From Opitutia bacterium (GTDB lineage Bacteria > Verrucomicrobiota > Verrucomicrobiia > Opitutales > UBA953): DNA of 64,000 bases. The notes beneath the pieces were generated by a model that saw nothing but the letters and a program-made list of their open reading frames with translations, ran no database searches and had not been told where the DNA came from. Shown here one piece after another: positions 1 through 8,421 of this stretch (its first letter is position 1; the number at the start of each line of letters is the position of its first letter). A program made the position numbers and the translations under genes. The DNA lies in NCBI GenBank assembly GCA_947378845.1, contig CANCLQ010000002.1, forward strand, positions 80,696 to 144,695, given 5' to 3'.

Positions 1-477
1 AAAAGATGAATCGGGTCCGCCAACGTTAGTCTTACCGGTGCCGCCTGATCCGCGTCCGGGATTAAAACGAATGCCTACGGAGTGTCCTGGAAGCGCACGA
101 CCGATTCGCTCCAGCTGTAAGAGCGAACAGGCGTTTACCTGAATTCCTAGTTTAAGGAGTTCGGCAAAATCTTCGGGGAGTTCCTGCGATGAAAGTGAAA
201 TGCTTTCGGCGGGAACGCCTGCTTTAATTGCCCGACGAACTTCGTAGCCGGAACTGGCGTCGAAATGCAGACCTTTCGCCAAAAATAATCTAAGGATCGC
301 GGCGTTGGGCGAGGCCTTCATCGCAAAGCGTGCGGTCAGACCAAAGGCGTTGGGGAAAGCCAACATAGCGTCGGCCTGAGCCTGGAGCGTCGCCTCATCA
401 TAAACATAGCACGGCGTGCCATGGGCACTGGCGATGGCCTGGGCAATTGAGGGGGTTATGAAGCGGTGAGTGTCCAC
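1..477 (-). CDS. lysA: Diaminopimelate decarboxylase, N-terminal part (cut by window start)
   Basis: Reading leftwards, the frame encodes the N-terminal barrel of a PLP-dependent decarboxylase that makes L-lysine from meso-diaminopimelate. Visible signatures are [12 protein letters not shown] near the start, FAMKASPN with the PLP-binding lysine, FDASSGYEV, and GIRFNPG followed by [17 protein letters not shown], which closely resembles the LysA glycine-rich stretch. The reading frame is still open at base 1, so the C-terminal sheet domain and catalytic cysteine lie outside the window. The start is uncertain: a GTG at 477 fits the family length but has no clear ribosome site; a TTG at 528 in the same frame is the alternative, and a purine-rich run lies at 502-513. 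It is divergent from mnmE across roughly 100 bases. Confidence 0.85.
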   Translation of the reverse strand, partial: MDTHRFITPSIAQAIASAHGTPCYVYDEATLQAQADAMLAFPNAFGLTARFAMKASPNAAILRLFLAKGLHFDASSGYEVRRAIKAGVPAESISLSSQELPEDFAELLKLGIQVNACSLLQLERIGRALPGHSVGIRFNPGRGSGGTGKTNVGGPDSSF

Positions 478-584
478 GGTGTTGGCGCCAACTTTGCCAT
501 TCCCTCCCTTCCCTACCAGCCTTTTCAAGTTTATGACACCGCTTGCCTCCACGGCTAGACCCCCTTGGGATAGCACCCCGTAAG

Positions 585-1943
585 ATGTCGACCCTCGAGA
601 CCATAGTTGCCACCTCCACCCCCGCGGGTCGGTCGGCTTTAGCTGTCATCCGTATCGATGGCCCACTCGCACCTGCCATCGCCCAGAATGCATTCGGCCG
701 GAAAAACACTCTCGAAGAAAAAAAGGCGACGCCTGGAATTTGGCGCGATCTCCACGGGCAGCCTGTTGACCAAGTCGTGGCCGTATTATGGTCGGCCGAG
801 CGCTCCTTCACAAACAGCGACACCTTAGAAATCACCACGCACGGAAATCCACTCTTGGTGCAACGCATCATCGCCGACTGCTTAGCGCGCGGCTGTCGTT
901 TGGCAGAACCAGGCGAATTCACCCGTCGCGCTTTTCTTGCTGGCAAGATTGACCTCACTCAAGCCGAAGCAATTGCCGATTTAATTCATGCAAGCTCCGA
1001 ACGCGCACTGGCCTCCGCGCGTCGTATGCTCGCCGGCGAATTAGGAAAGCGTGTTGCAGACTGGACTGATCGCCTACTGCAGGCCCTCGCCATACTCGAA
1101 GCGCATATCGATTTTCCGGAAGAAGACTTGCCCGTCGAGAACCCTAATGGACCCCTTTATTTATTGAACAAAATTGCGTCAGAACTTAATGGATACGCAG
1201 CGACCGCGCGGCACAATCAGGCTTTACGTAGCGGCTTGCGCATCGCCGTCGTGGGAGCACCGAACGCCGGCAAGTCGAGCTTACTCAATGCGCTCGCTGG
1301 TGCCCAGCGTGCCCTTGTTAGCAACGAACCAGGAACAACGCGTGATTACCTAGAGGCGCCCGTGGTCGGTCTTCCTCTCGCCATCACCGCGGTCGATACC
1401 GCTGGCCTCCGCGACGGCGGATCCGATTTAGAAAAAGCCGGCATGGCTCGCTCGCTCGAACAAGCGAGCGCCGCTCACTTTGTTATTTTAGTCGTCGACT
1501 CTTCGGCGCCCTCCCCTGTCCTGCCGAAAAATTTATTGGAAGTCATTCATGCGGACCGATCCTTAATCATCGGCAATAAGTCCGACCTGCCCGAGCATTC
1601 GAGTTTTGCAAAATTCATGCCCGAGCTGCCGCGCCTCAAAACTTGCTTACTCGATGGCCGCGACGCCGAACGCCTCCGCAATGATTTAGCTGACCTGCTG
1701 ATAAAGAAAGAAATTGCACCGGGCGCCGAAGAACTGGTGGTCAGCGTCCGCCACGCTGAAGCCCTAAAACATGCCGCCGAGGCCCTAACTACGGCCGTAA
1801 GTCACCTCCTGCCCCCCGCCCGGACTGAGCTGGCCGCGACGCGTTGCCGGGAGGCACTCGACTCTCTGGGAGAAATCGTTGGTCGCATCGACAATGAGCG
1901 AATGCTGGACAAGCTCTTCGCTTCCTTCTGCATTGGTAAGTGA
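585..1943 (+). CDS. mnmE: tRNA modification GTPase MnmE (TrmE)
   Basis: Works with MnmG to build the 5-carboxymethylaminomethyl group on the wobble uridine of several tRNAs. The 452-residue product has the family architecture: an N-terminal folate-binding domain (about 1-120, starting [19 protein letters not shown]), a helical region, and an inserted G domain with the P-loop GAPNAGKS (residues 224-231), the switch II motif DTAGL (271-275) and NKSD. It ends in the diagnostic CIGK, whose cysteine is conserved in the family. The ATG at 585 is chosen because the upstream in-frame extension from 543 ([14 protein letters not shown]) has no family resemblance. mnmG follows 27 bases later, the usual pairing. 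Confidence 0.97.
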   Translation: MSTLETIVATSTPAGRSALAVIRIDGPLAPAIAQNAFGRKNTLEEKKATPGIWRDLHGQPVDQVVAVLWSAERSFTNSDTLEITTHGNPLLVQRIIADCLARGCRLAEPGEFTRRAFLAGKIDLTQAEAIADLIHASSERALASARRMLAGELGKRVADWTDRLLQALAILEAHIDFPEEDLPVENPNGPLYLLNKIASELNGYAATARHNQALRSGLRIAVVGAPNAGKSSLLNALAGAQRALVSNEPGTTRDYLEAPVVGLPLAITAVDTAGLRDGGSDLEKAGMARSLEQASAAHFVILVVDSSAPSPVLPKNLLEVIHADRSLIIGNKSDLPEHSSFAKFMPELPRLKTCLLDGRDAERLRNDLADLLIKKEIAPGAEELVVSVRHAEALKHAAEALTTAVSHLLPPARTELAATRCREALDSLGEIVGRIDNERMLDKLFASFCIGK

Positions 1944-1954
1944 TTTCCTCTGCT

Positions 1955-1970
1955 GGGAGGAAGTCCTCCC
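1955..1970 (+). promoter_or_regulatory. Hairpin covering the mnmG ribosome-binding site
   Basis: GGGAGGA (1955-1961) and TCCTCCC (1964-1970) are perfect reverse complements separated by two bases. The left arm is the only Shine-Dalgarno-like sequence for mnmG, and the right arm touches its ATG at 1971. The mnmE stop lies just upstream at 1941-1943. Folding would hide the ribosome site unless ribosomes finishing mnmE open it, which would couple the two proteins. The pairing is seen directly; the regulatory role is inference. Confidence 0.45.
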
Positions 1971-3860
1971 ATGCGACCCGCCAAACAAATCCGACTCGGC
2001 CCATCAAGGCCCTACGACGTAATCGTCTGTGGGGCTGGACACGCTGGCGTCGAGGCCGCCCTCGCTGCGGCCCGCATGGGCGTGGATGTTTTGTTGTTAA
2101 GCGGCAATATCGACACCATCGCCCAGATGAGCTGCAACCCCGCCATCGGCGGCCAAGCCAAGGGCCATATCGTCCGCGAGATCGATGCCCTGGGCGGCGA
2201 AATGGGTCTGACTGCCGATGTCACTGGAATCCAGTTCCGCCTGCTTAATTCCTCGAAAGGCCCAGCCGTCCAAGCCCCCCGCGCCCAATGCGATAAAAAG
2301 GCCTACCAGTTCCGCATGAAGCACCGCTGTGAGCTGCAACCCGGGCTCACCATCTTCCAGGCCATGGTCACCGGCCTCATCTTTGAGAAAGGAAAAGTCG
2401 TCGGGGTAAACACCAACCTCGATCTCTCATTCCACGCCAAAACTGTGGTTGTAACGACCGGCACTTTCTTACGCGGTTTAATGCACATTGGGGCGAATAA
2501 AACCGAAGGCGGACGCCTTGGAGACTTTAGTGCTAAGTCGTTGTCCAGCAGTTTCTTAGATGCTGGAATTGAACTCCAAAGACTCAAGACTGGCACCCCT
2601 CCGCGCATTCTCGGATCCTCCATCGATTTCTCTAAATGCGAGGAGCAACCGGGCGATGCGTCCCCTACTCTTTTTGCCTTCTACGATACCCGCCAAGAAG
2701 CCGACCTGTTCCACGTAGAACAAGCCGGCGAGCGCCTCCCCGGCTGGATGCCTGGCAGCAATCAAGTCTCCTGCTGGATGACTGAGGCAAAAGGAAGCAC
2801 CGGAAAAATCGTCCACGATAATCTTCATCGGTCCCCTCTTTATGGCGGCGCAATCGAAGGTGTCGGCCCGCGTTACTGCCCCTCTATTGAAGACAAGTTT
2901 GTGAAGTTCTCCGATAAGGAGTCCCATAAGCTCTATCTGGAGCCCGAAGGCCGAAATACCGACGAATGGTATATTAATGGCCTTTCGACCTCCCTGCCTT
3001 TCGAAGTTCAGCTCGAAATGCTTCATTCGATCAACGGACTTGAAAATGCCGTGATGCTACGTCCGGCCTATGCGGTTGAATACGATTTTGCGCCGCCCAC
3101 CCAACTTTACCCAACGCTGGAGTCCAAAAAGGTCGAAGGCCTGTTTTTCGCTGGTCAAATCAATGGGACTTCAGGTTACGAAGAAGCTGGTGCTCAAGGA
3201 CTTGTGGCAGGAATCAATGCCGCAGCCAAGGTTAAGGGCCAAACGCCCATGGTTATCGGCCGCGATGAGGCTTACATAGGGGTTTTAATCGATGATCTGG
3301 TTACCAAAGGCACGCAAGAGCCTTACCGGATGTTTACTAGCCGGGCTGAATATCGGTTATTATTTAATCATGGTAGCGCCGAGATCCGGCTTAAATCAAA
3401 ACTCGCAGAGTTTGGATTGGTGCCGCCAGAACGCCTAAAGCGTATTGAATTTAAGGCATCCAGAATCAGCCATTGGACCGAATACCTAGAAAAAATCTCC
3501 ATATCTGGAGGCATCGCTGGCGATGTGCTTAGGCGCAATATCGATTCAATACCGGCCGATTTACCGGCGTCATTCCTTACGGAAAGCCCAGAAATACAGG
3601 CCGAAGTCATGTATAAGGTTAAATACCGCGGGTACCTAGAACGCGAAACTCGATCCGCACGGAAGCTGCATGACTTAGACGCCTTTAGGGTTCCGGTAGG
3701 TTTCGACTTCATGAAAACCTACGGGTTAAGCCTAGAGGCGCGGCAGAAGCTGGCGAAGGTCCAGCCGCAAACGCTGGGGCAGGCGAATCGGATTAGCGGC
3801 GTCAACCCGGCCGACATTTCTTTGCTGATGGTTTTATTTAGAGCCCAGGCTGGGAAATAA
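1971..3860 (+). CDS. mnmG: tRNA uridine-5-carboxymethylaminomethyl modification enzyme MnmG (GidA)
   Basis: FAD-dependent partner of MnmE in wobble-uridine modification of tRNA. The 629-residue length is normal for the long GidA form. The N-terminal FAD-binding motif reads [21 protein letters not shown], followed by the GidA signature [23 protein letters not shown] and [16 protein letters not shown]. Further family blocks are [18 protein letters not shown] and [20 protein letters not shown], and the C-terminal MnmE-binding helical domain ends near the stop. The ATG at 1971 is preceded by GGGAGG, which lies in a hairpin. It is transcribed with mnmE; rsmG and parAB, which often follow mnmG, are absent here. 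Confidence 0.97.
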   Translation: MRPAKQIRLGPSRPYDVIVCGAGHAGVEAALAAARMGVDVLLLSGNIDTIAQMSCNPAIGGQAKGHIVREIDALGGEMGLTADVTGIQFRLLNSSKGPAVQAPRAQCDKKAYQFRMKHRCELQPGLTIFQAMVTGLIFEKGKVVGVNTNLDLSFHAKTVVVTTGTFLRGLMHIGANKTEGGRLGDFSAKSLSSSFLDAGIELQRLKTGTPPRILGSSIDFSKCEEQPGDASPTLFAFYDTRQEADLFHVEQAGERLPGWMPGSNQVSCWMTEAKGSTGKIVHDNLHRSPLYGGAIEGVGPRYCPSIEDKFVKFSDKESHKLYLEPEGRNTDEWYINGLSTSLPFEVQLEMLHSINGLENAVMLRPAYAVEYDFAPPTQLYPTLESKKVEGLFFAGQINGTSGYEEAGAQGLVAGINAAAKVKGQTPMVIGRDEAYIGVLIDDLVTKGTQEPYRMFTSRAEYRLLFNHGSAEIRLKSKLAEFGLVPPERLKRIEFKASRISHWTEYLEKISISGGIAGDVLRRNIDSIPADLPASFLTESPEIQAEVMYKVKYRGYLERETRSARKLHDLDAFRVPVGFDFMKTYGLSLEARQKLAKVQPQTLGQANRISGVNPADISLLMVLFRAQAGK

Positions 3861-3877
3861 GGGCAGGGGGCTACGGC

Positions 3878-3893
3878 CGTTCCACGTGGAACA
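3878..3893. promoter_or_regulatory. parS-like centromere site (ParB-binding palindrome)
   Basis: CGTTCCACGTGGAACA contains the perfect 14-base palindrome GTTCCACGTGGAAC and matches 15 of 16 bases of the parS form TGTTCCACGTGGAACA known from pseudomonads, a variant of the general TGTTTCACGTGAAACA. It lies in the 195-base gap downstream of mnmG, a place where parS sites and parAB genes are often found. The rest of the gap (3861-4055) shows no other clear structure. No ParB gene is visible in the window, so binding is inferred from the motif alone. Confidence 0.7.
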
Positions 3894-4055
3894 GGGCGGT
3901 GTTACTTTTGGGCGTATGCCGTGTTAAAACAAGGTTACGAGTTTTGTAAGTTTATATCCTTAAATGGTTTATGGTTTAATTTTTGGTTGTCACACGTTCG
4001 CCTTAGTTGTCACCTAACACTGGCGCTTTACAGAAAAGTTCGCCACCATCGGCTT

Positions 4056-4760
4056 ATGGCTAATTCTGCCGACGAACTTTTGAAGCGCATCCTGGTGGTC
4101 GACGACGAAACCGATGTGACGGAATTATTAGACTATAAATTCCGTCAAGCAGGGTACGCGGTGCGTGCATTAAATGATCCACTTCGTGCCATCGGACTAG
4201 CGAGAGACTTTCGCCCGGATTTAATTATTTTAGATATGATGATGCCCGAGCTCACGGGCGTGCAGTTACTCCGCATGATTCGTAGCGATGCATTACTGAG
4301 CGACACTCCTGTGATTTTTCTGACAGCGAAAGGGGAGACGGCGGACAAAGTTCGCGGCCTTGAATCCGGCGCCGACGATTATGTTACAAAGCCATTTGAC
4401 GCACGTGAGCTGCTGCTTCGCGCACAGGCTTTGCTGCGTCGCGCGAAATCCGCCGCTGCAAGCCCTTCAACACGTCTAGCCGCTGGCGCGCTCTTACTCG
4501 ACATCGAGCGCCACGAAGTAACCGCCCAAGGCAAACCCATTGAATTAACCGCCACCGAGTTTAAATTGCTCCGCCTTCTCCTGGAGCGAAAGGGCAGGGT
4601 ACAATCACGCGAAGAATTGTTGTCGGACGTTTGGAATTATTCGCCTGATCTCGAAACGCGAACCGTCGACACGCACGTCCGCCGCTTGCGCGAGAAACTT
4701 GGGCCCGGCGGCGACTGCATCGAGACTGTCCGCGGGGTTGGCTATCGCGTCGCTGGATAG
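4056..4760 (+). CDS. PhoB/OmpR-family response regulator
   Basis: A 234-residue transcription factor with an N-terminal receiver (ILVVDDE acidic cluster, phospho-acceptor aspartate in LIILDMMMPELTG, lysine in YVTKPFDARELL) and a C-terminal winged-helix DNA-binding domain ending RTVDTHVRRLREKLG and VRGVGYRVAG, typical of the PhoB branch. The ATG at 4056 is preferred because the longer frame from 3921 adds 45 residues without family resemblance. A PhoR-like kinase follows 46 bases downstream, so the two probably form one two-component system. A phosphate-starvation role is plausible from resemblance and from the nearby PstS-like gene, but no pstCAB or phoU is present here. Confidence 0.92.
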   Translation: MANSADELLKRILVVDDETDVTELLDYKFRQAGYAVRALNDPLRAIGLARDFRPDLIILDMMMPELTGVQLLRMIRSDALLSDTPVIFLTAKGETADKVRGLESGADDYVTKPFDARELLLRAQALLRRAKSAAASPSTRLAAGALLLDIERHEVTAQGKPIELTATEFKLLRLLLERKGRVQSREELLSDVWNYSPDLETRTVDTHVRRLREKLGPGGDCIETVRGVGYRVAG

Positions 4761-4806
4761 GTTTTCGCTCGCTGAGTCTTCGTAGGTCCGCACGCTCGTA
4801 TGACGA

Positions 4807-6048
4807 ATGAATTGGCTGCCCTGGATATTATTGCTGTTCATCATTAGCTTCGTCGGCTGGTGTGCGGCGGGGTTGGCGCGTTCGATTCTATGGGCAAGAC
4901 AAGCGCTTCTGCGTGGAGAAATTAATGAACAGCCGCGCGGCTGGTTAATCAGTTGGCTGGGCTTCGATAATCTATTCAAGGCCATCGAGGGGCGCACGCT
5001 CACCGAAGAAGAAATCAATTTAGCCGCAGCCAAGCGTATCGATGCGCTGCTCGCGCCTTTGACTGACGCGGTCTTAGTCGTCGACGCCAAGGATATGCTT
5101 CGTCTCGCCAATCCTGCTGCGAGATCACTTTTTAATTTATCTGCGGGCGACTTAGGTGAGTCGGTTGTGCCGCTCGTTCGTAGCGCCGACTTCATCGATC
5201 TTGTGCGTCGCGTTCGAAAAGAGGGAAGGGCGAGCGAAACCATTCTTCTGCATCGCGCGCCTTTAGCCGATGCATGGATCCAGGCCGCTGGAGCGCGAAC
5301 CGATCCAGACGCATTTGGTGAAGGAGCGGTTATTTTTGTTTTAACGGAGGTAACCGCACTCAAGCGACTTCAGTCGATGGAGCGTGAATTTGTGACGAAC
5401 GTCTCTCATGACCTTCGCACACCGGTTACGATTCTTCGGGGCTACGCCGAGACCTTAGTGGACGACCATAAAACGATGTCGCCCGAAGACCGAGAGCGCT
5501 TCCTTAAAAAAATTGTGGGCTCTGTGGGCCGATTACAGGGGCTCGTTGAAGGGCTTTTGGCATTGGCGAGCCTGGAAAGTGCAACCGATCAAATGCAGCA
5601 TGAAGCTTTCGCGCTTCACAAAGCCTGCCGAGAAGTCGCTGAAGAGTTCGACGCACGCTGCCGTGCGGCTGGTGTAATTTTAGAATTAAAATTGGCGGCC
5701 GACGAAGCATCGGCGGCCGATCCCGTGCAAGCGCGTCGCCTAATCCAAAATCTAATCGACAACGCTTTGGCTCACGCAGCGGGCGCCACCAAGATTTCTA
5801 TTACAACTCAGACAAATTTATCTGGAGCGGTTTTAGAAGTAGAAGACGACGGGGCAGGCGTGGCCCCCGCTGAAATTTCTCGTCTGTTTGATCGGTTCTA
5901 TCGGACGGATAAATCCCGCCGAGCAGGGGGCAGTGGACTTGGACTGAGTATCGTCAGACAGGTCGCCGAGCTGCACGGGGGGTCGGTCACCGCCGCCAAC
6001 ACACGGCCACACGGCTTGAAGGTCACGGTCACGTTGCCCCAAAACTAA
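4807..6048 (+). CDS. PhoR-like sensor histidine kinase
   Basis: A 413-residue membrane sensor. One N-terminal transmembrane segment (about residues 4-28) is followed by a cytoplasmic PAS-like domain (about 65-195; VLVVDAKDMLRLANPAARSLF), a dimerisation and phospho-acceptor helix with the H-box FVTNVSHDLRTPVT, and a catalytic ATPase domain with an N-box (LIQNLIDNALAHA), DDGAGV, FDRFYRTDKSR and a GGSGLGLSIV lid. There is no periplasmic sensing loop, as in many PhoR proteins. It lies directly behind the PhoB-like regulator and presumably phosphorylates it. The ATG at 4807 gives a hydrophobic start; an upstream ATG near 4800 is out of frame. Confidence 0.92.
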   Translation: MNWLPWILLLFIISFVGWCAAGLARSILWARQALLRGEINEQPRGWLISWLGFDNLFKAIEGRTLTEEEINLAAAKRIDALLAPLTDAVLVVDAKDMLRLANPAARSLFNLSAGDLGESVVPLVRSADFIDLVRRVRKEGRASETILLHRAPLADAWIQAAGARTDPDAFGEGAVIFVLTEVTALKRLQSMEREFVTNVSHDLRTPVTILRGYAETLVDDHKTMSPEDRERFLKKIVGSVGRLQGLVEGLLALASLESATDQMQHEAFALHKACREVAEEFDARCRAAGVILELKLAADEASAADPVQARRLIQNLIDNALAHAAGATKISITTQTNLSGAVLEVEDDGAGVAPAEISRLFDRFYRTDKSRRAGGSGLGLSIVRQVAELHGGSVTAANTRPHGLKVTVTLPQN

Positions 6049-6050
6049 CA

Positions 6051-6077
6051 AAAAACCCACCTTGCGGTGGGTTAAAA
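6051..6077 (-). terminator. Rho-independent terminator after tRNA-Gly(GCC)
   Basis: AACCCACC (6054-6061) pairs perfectly with GGTGGGTT (6066-6073) around a four-base loop. A-runs flank both sides; on the minus strand the hairpin is followed by a run of T, so it fits termination of the leftward tRNA transcript. It begins three bases after the phoR-like stop and could also stop rightward transcription weakly. Confidence 0.75.
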
Positions 6078-6152
6078 TGGAGCGCGCGACTGGACTTGAA
6101 CCAGCAACAGCCACCTTGGCAAGGTGGTACTCTACCATTGAGCTACACGCGC
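6078..6152 (-). tRNA. tRNA-Gly, anticodon GCC
   Basis: On the minus strand the sequence folds into a full cloverleaf. The acceptor arms GCGCGTG and CGCGCGC pair (one G-T), the anticodon stem CCACC/GGTGG encloses TTGCCAA giving anticodon GCC, and the T arm carries GGTTCAAGTCC. The discriminator base is T and CCA is encoded (6078-6080). A T-tailed hairpin follows immediately. Confidence 0.95.
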
Positions 6153-6184
6153 TTTCAGGAGGGGAAGCAGAACCCATCAGGGCT

Positions 6185-7036
6185 TCACCTGTCAAGCCTT
6201 TGGGTTAAACGCTCACGAATTGCCCTGGGCGCAGGGTATAATCCTTGGTCCTTAAACTTCTTAGCAACGTCGTCCGAGAGCACCCAGATGAGCGCATCGC
6301 GCAGACCCTTCTCCCGGTCCGCCCGCACATATAGATAGAGAGGAAGGCGGAGGGGGTAGTCCCCGTTATAAATATTCATCTCGTCAGGAGCATAAGCGAC
6401 CGTTGAGCGGCCTGCTCTTCCGTCGGCAACCGGAACCACCTTGCCCGGCGTACCTGGAGGCATCGAAGGCATGATCGCAACCACCCCGAAGCGCGCTGTT
6501 AAATTTTCCGAAATGGCCGACCACTCGAGACGCTGCCGAACGCCCACGCGATAATCATATCCCTCTAAAACAAATCCCTTAAATAGTTCATCGGTAAAAG
6601 CACCCGCGGGCGCATAAACAATAGGCGCAACCATTTCAGAGAGCACGCCGTTGGAAAGGTCGTTCCAGTTTAAATAAACATCGCGTGCTTCCTTAGTGAA
6701 CAAGCCGCGCAATTCCGAAAGCTTCAATTGCGTAACTGCGTTCTGCTTATGGACGACGACAACCACGGCCGCATTCGCAATCAGGTAACGATTAAAGAAA
6801 ACTCCTTCAGGCGGTACAGGTTCCGACTCGCCATCTTTTAAAAATAAAAAGGCCGCGCTCGCTTTACCTGCGCAAAGCGCGCGACGTCCAGGCATGGTGC
6901 CCGAAAGATCGGCCGTTGGCGCACTGGGAATATTTTTGAGCCCAGGGGTGATGATACCAGTAATTAAATCTGTCCCCACGAAGTCCGCCGCCGATAAATG
7001 CGTGGCGACGGCAAGTAGAATGAATAGTTTTCTCAT
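6185..7036 (-). CDS. PstS-like periplasmic substrate-binding protein
   Basis: A 283-residue secreted protein with a signal peptide (MRKLFILLAVATHLSAADF) and the alpha/beta layout of phosphate-type (PBP-like) binding proteins. Supporting segments are VVVVVHKQNAVTQLKLSELRGLFT with the usual 'start of second lobe' pattern, NLTARFGVVAIMP, and the C-terminal DALIWVLSDDVAKKFKDQGLYPAP. Its ATG at 7036 overlaps the stop of the NtrC-type regulator as ATGA, which fixes the start and suggests coupled translation. No ABC permease or ATPase genes are adjacent, so it may serve as a sensor component or work with transport genes elsewhere. Phosphate as ligand is an inference. Confidence 0.8.
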   Translation of the reverse strand: MRKLFILLAVATHLSAADFVGTDLITGIITPGLKNIPSAPTADLSGTMPGRRALCAGKASAAFLFLKDGESEPVPPEGVFFNRYLIANAAVVVVVHKQNAVTQLKLSELRGLFTKEARDVYLNWNDLSNGVLSEMVAPIVYAPAGAFTDELFKGFVLEGYDYRVGVRQRLEWSAISENLTARFGVVAIMPSMPPGTPGKVVPVADGRAGRSTVAYAPDEMNIYNGDYPLRLPLYLYVRADREKGLRDALIWVLSDDVAKKFKDQGLYPAPRAIRERLTQRLDR

Positions 7037-8421
7037 TGTGCTGTGGAGGTGCCTGCTTCGAGCTCGGGCCATTGTAATAGTTTACGATGCAGGGTGCGTC
7101 GAGATATGCCTAAAGACTCTGCTGCCTTTGTGCGATTACCTGCGGCCGACGCCAATGCCTGCTTTAATAAATTTTTCTCGTTCTGCTCTTTATCAAAAAC
7201 CCCGGGCGGCAAGGCAGCTAAGCCCACCGCTGGAGCGACGCGCGAAATGGCGACTTCCGAGAACCGCGGATCTAAATCTTTTGGCTCCACAGTCTTGCCT
7301 GCCTGAAGAACTGCAAGGTTCTCACATGCATTGCGGAGTTCACGGATGTTTCCTGGCCACGCATAGGCCGTTAATGGAATGAGTGCGGCAGGTGAGAGCT
7401 TCGCTTCTGCTACTTTATTTTCCTGAGCAAACTTTCTCAAATAGTGCGTGAGCAACAACGGGACGTCGTCCTTGCGCTCACGAAGGGGCGGAAGGCGAAG
7501 GGGCACCACCGATAAACGATAATATAAATCTTCGCGGAATTTTCCTTCGGCGACCATCTGACGAAGGTCGCGGTTCGTCGCACAAACCAGACGTAGGTCG
7601 AGTGAGATTGGTTTATGTGAACCCAGACGCTCCACGCTGCGCGTTTCTAAAAAGCGGAGCAGCTTGATCTGAGTTGTGGCGTCGATCTCCCCAATTTCAT
7701 CTAGGAAGAGCGTGCCGCCATTAGCTGATTCAAATCGGCCAACGCGTCTTTCATTAGCGCCCGTAAAAGCACCTTTTTCGTGACCAAATAATTCACTCTC
7801 CAAAAGATTAGCAGGAATAGCCGCACAGTGCACCGCCATAAAAGGCCCCTTGGAACGCGGACTCGCCTGGTGAATCATTTGCGCGAAAAGCTCTTTGCCC
7901 GTTCCCGTCTCACCTAGAAGCAAAATGGTGGCATTAGATGCAGCAACTGTGCGCACCTGCTCGATCGCGCGCTGCAGCGGCTCCGAAGATCCAATAACTT
8001 CACCGAGCGAGAATTTGTGGTCGAGTCGGGTTTTAAGTGCGACGACTTCCTTCTCAATAGTCCGCGCTTTAAGTCCGCGCTCTAATAAAATCTCTACCTG
8101 ACGAAGATCGACGGGCTTTTGTAAAAACCAATACGCACCACGACTCATCGCCTTAACTGCCGTATCCACATCGCCGTACGCCGTCATCATAATACAAACC
8201 GGCTGCGGTGAAATTTTGAGCGCGCGGTCAATCACTGCCATGCCGTCTTCGCCGGCCATTCGTAAATCAGTGAGCACCGCATCGGGTGGTACATCTTGCA
8301 TGAGGCGTGCGGCCTCGGCGGCATCCTTGGCGACAAATGTTTCATATTTATCTTCAAGCGCGGCTCTAAGTCCGTCGCGCGTGGGCTTTTCGTCGTCAAC
8401 GATGAGAACGGTGGGCTTCAT
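7033..8421 (-). CDS. NtrC-family sigma-54-dependent response regulator
   Basis: A 462-residue transcription activator with three domains: a receiver with phospho-acceptor D52 (AVLTDLRM), an AAA+ domain with Walker A GETGTGKE, the sigma-54 contact loop GAFTGA, a Walker B region GGTLFLDEIGEID and an arginine-finger region LYYRLSV, and a C-terminal Fis-type helix-turn-helix (NRTKAAESLGISRRTLHRKL). It would activate sigma-54 promoters after phosphorylation. No histidine kinase is encoded in the same operon. It overlaps hemA by four bases upstream and the PstS-like gene by four bases downstream. Confidence 0.93.
   Translation of the reverse strand: MKPTVLIVDDEKPTRDGLRAALEDKYETFVAKDAAEAARLMQDVPPDAVLTDLRMAGEDGMAVIDRALKISPQPVCIMMTAYGDVDTAVKAMSRGAYWFLQKPVDLRQVEILLERGLKARTIEKEVVALKTRLDHKFSLGEVIGSSEPLQRAIEQVRTVAASNATILLLGETGTGKELFAQMIHQASPRSKGPFMAVHCAAIPANLLESELFGHEKGAFTGANERRVGRFESANGGTLFLDEIGEIDATTQIKLLRFLETRSVERLGSHKPISLDLRLVCATNRDLRQMVAEGKFREDLYYRLSVVPLRLPPLRERKDDVPLLLTHYLRKFAQENKVAEAKLSPAALIPLTAYAWPGNIRELRNACENLAVLQAGKTVEPKDLDPRFSEVAISRVAPAVGLAALPPGVFDKEQNEKNLLKQALASAAGNRTKAAESLGISRRTLHRKLLQWPELEAGTSTAQ

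Noticed and set aside
398..958. Open frame of 186 codons on the minus strand across the lysA/mnmE gap
   Set aside because: It has no family resemblance and runs antisense to the clear mnmE sequence; the lysA frame next to it fits a known protein.
4605..5363. 252-codon minus frame opposite the PhoB/PhoR-like genes
   Set aside because: It lies wholly antisense to a receiver/wHTH regulator and a histidine kinase with full motifs, and has repetitive low-complexity composition.
6051..6077. Hairpin read as a phoR terminator
   Set aside because: The T-run that favours termination follows the hairpin on the minus strand, so it suits the tRNA transcript; rightward use is possible but secondary.
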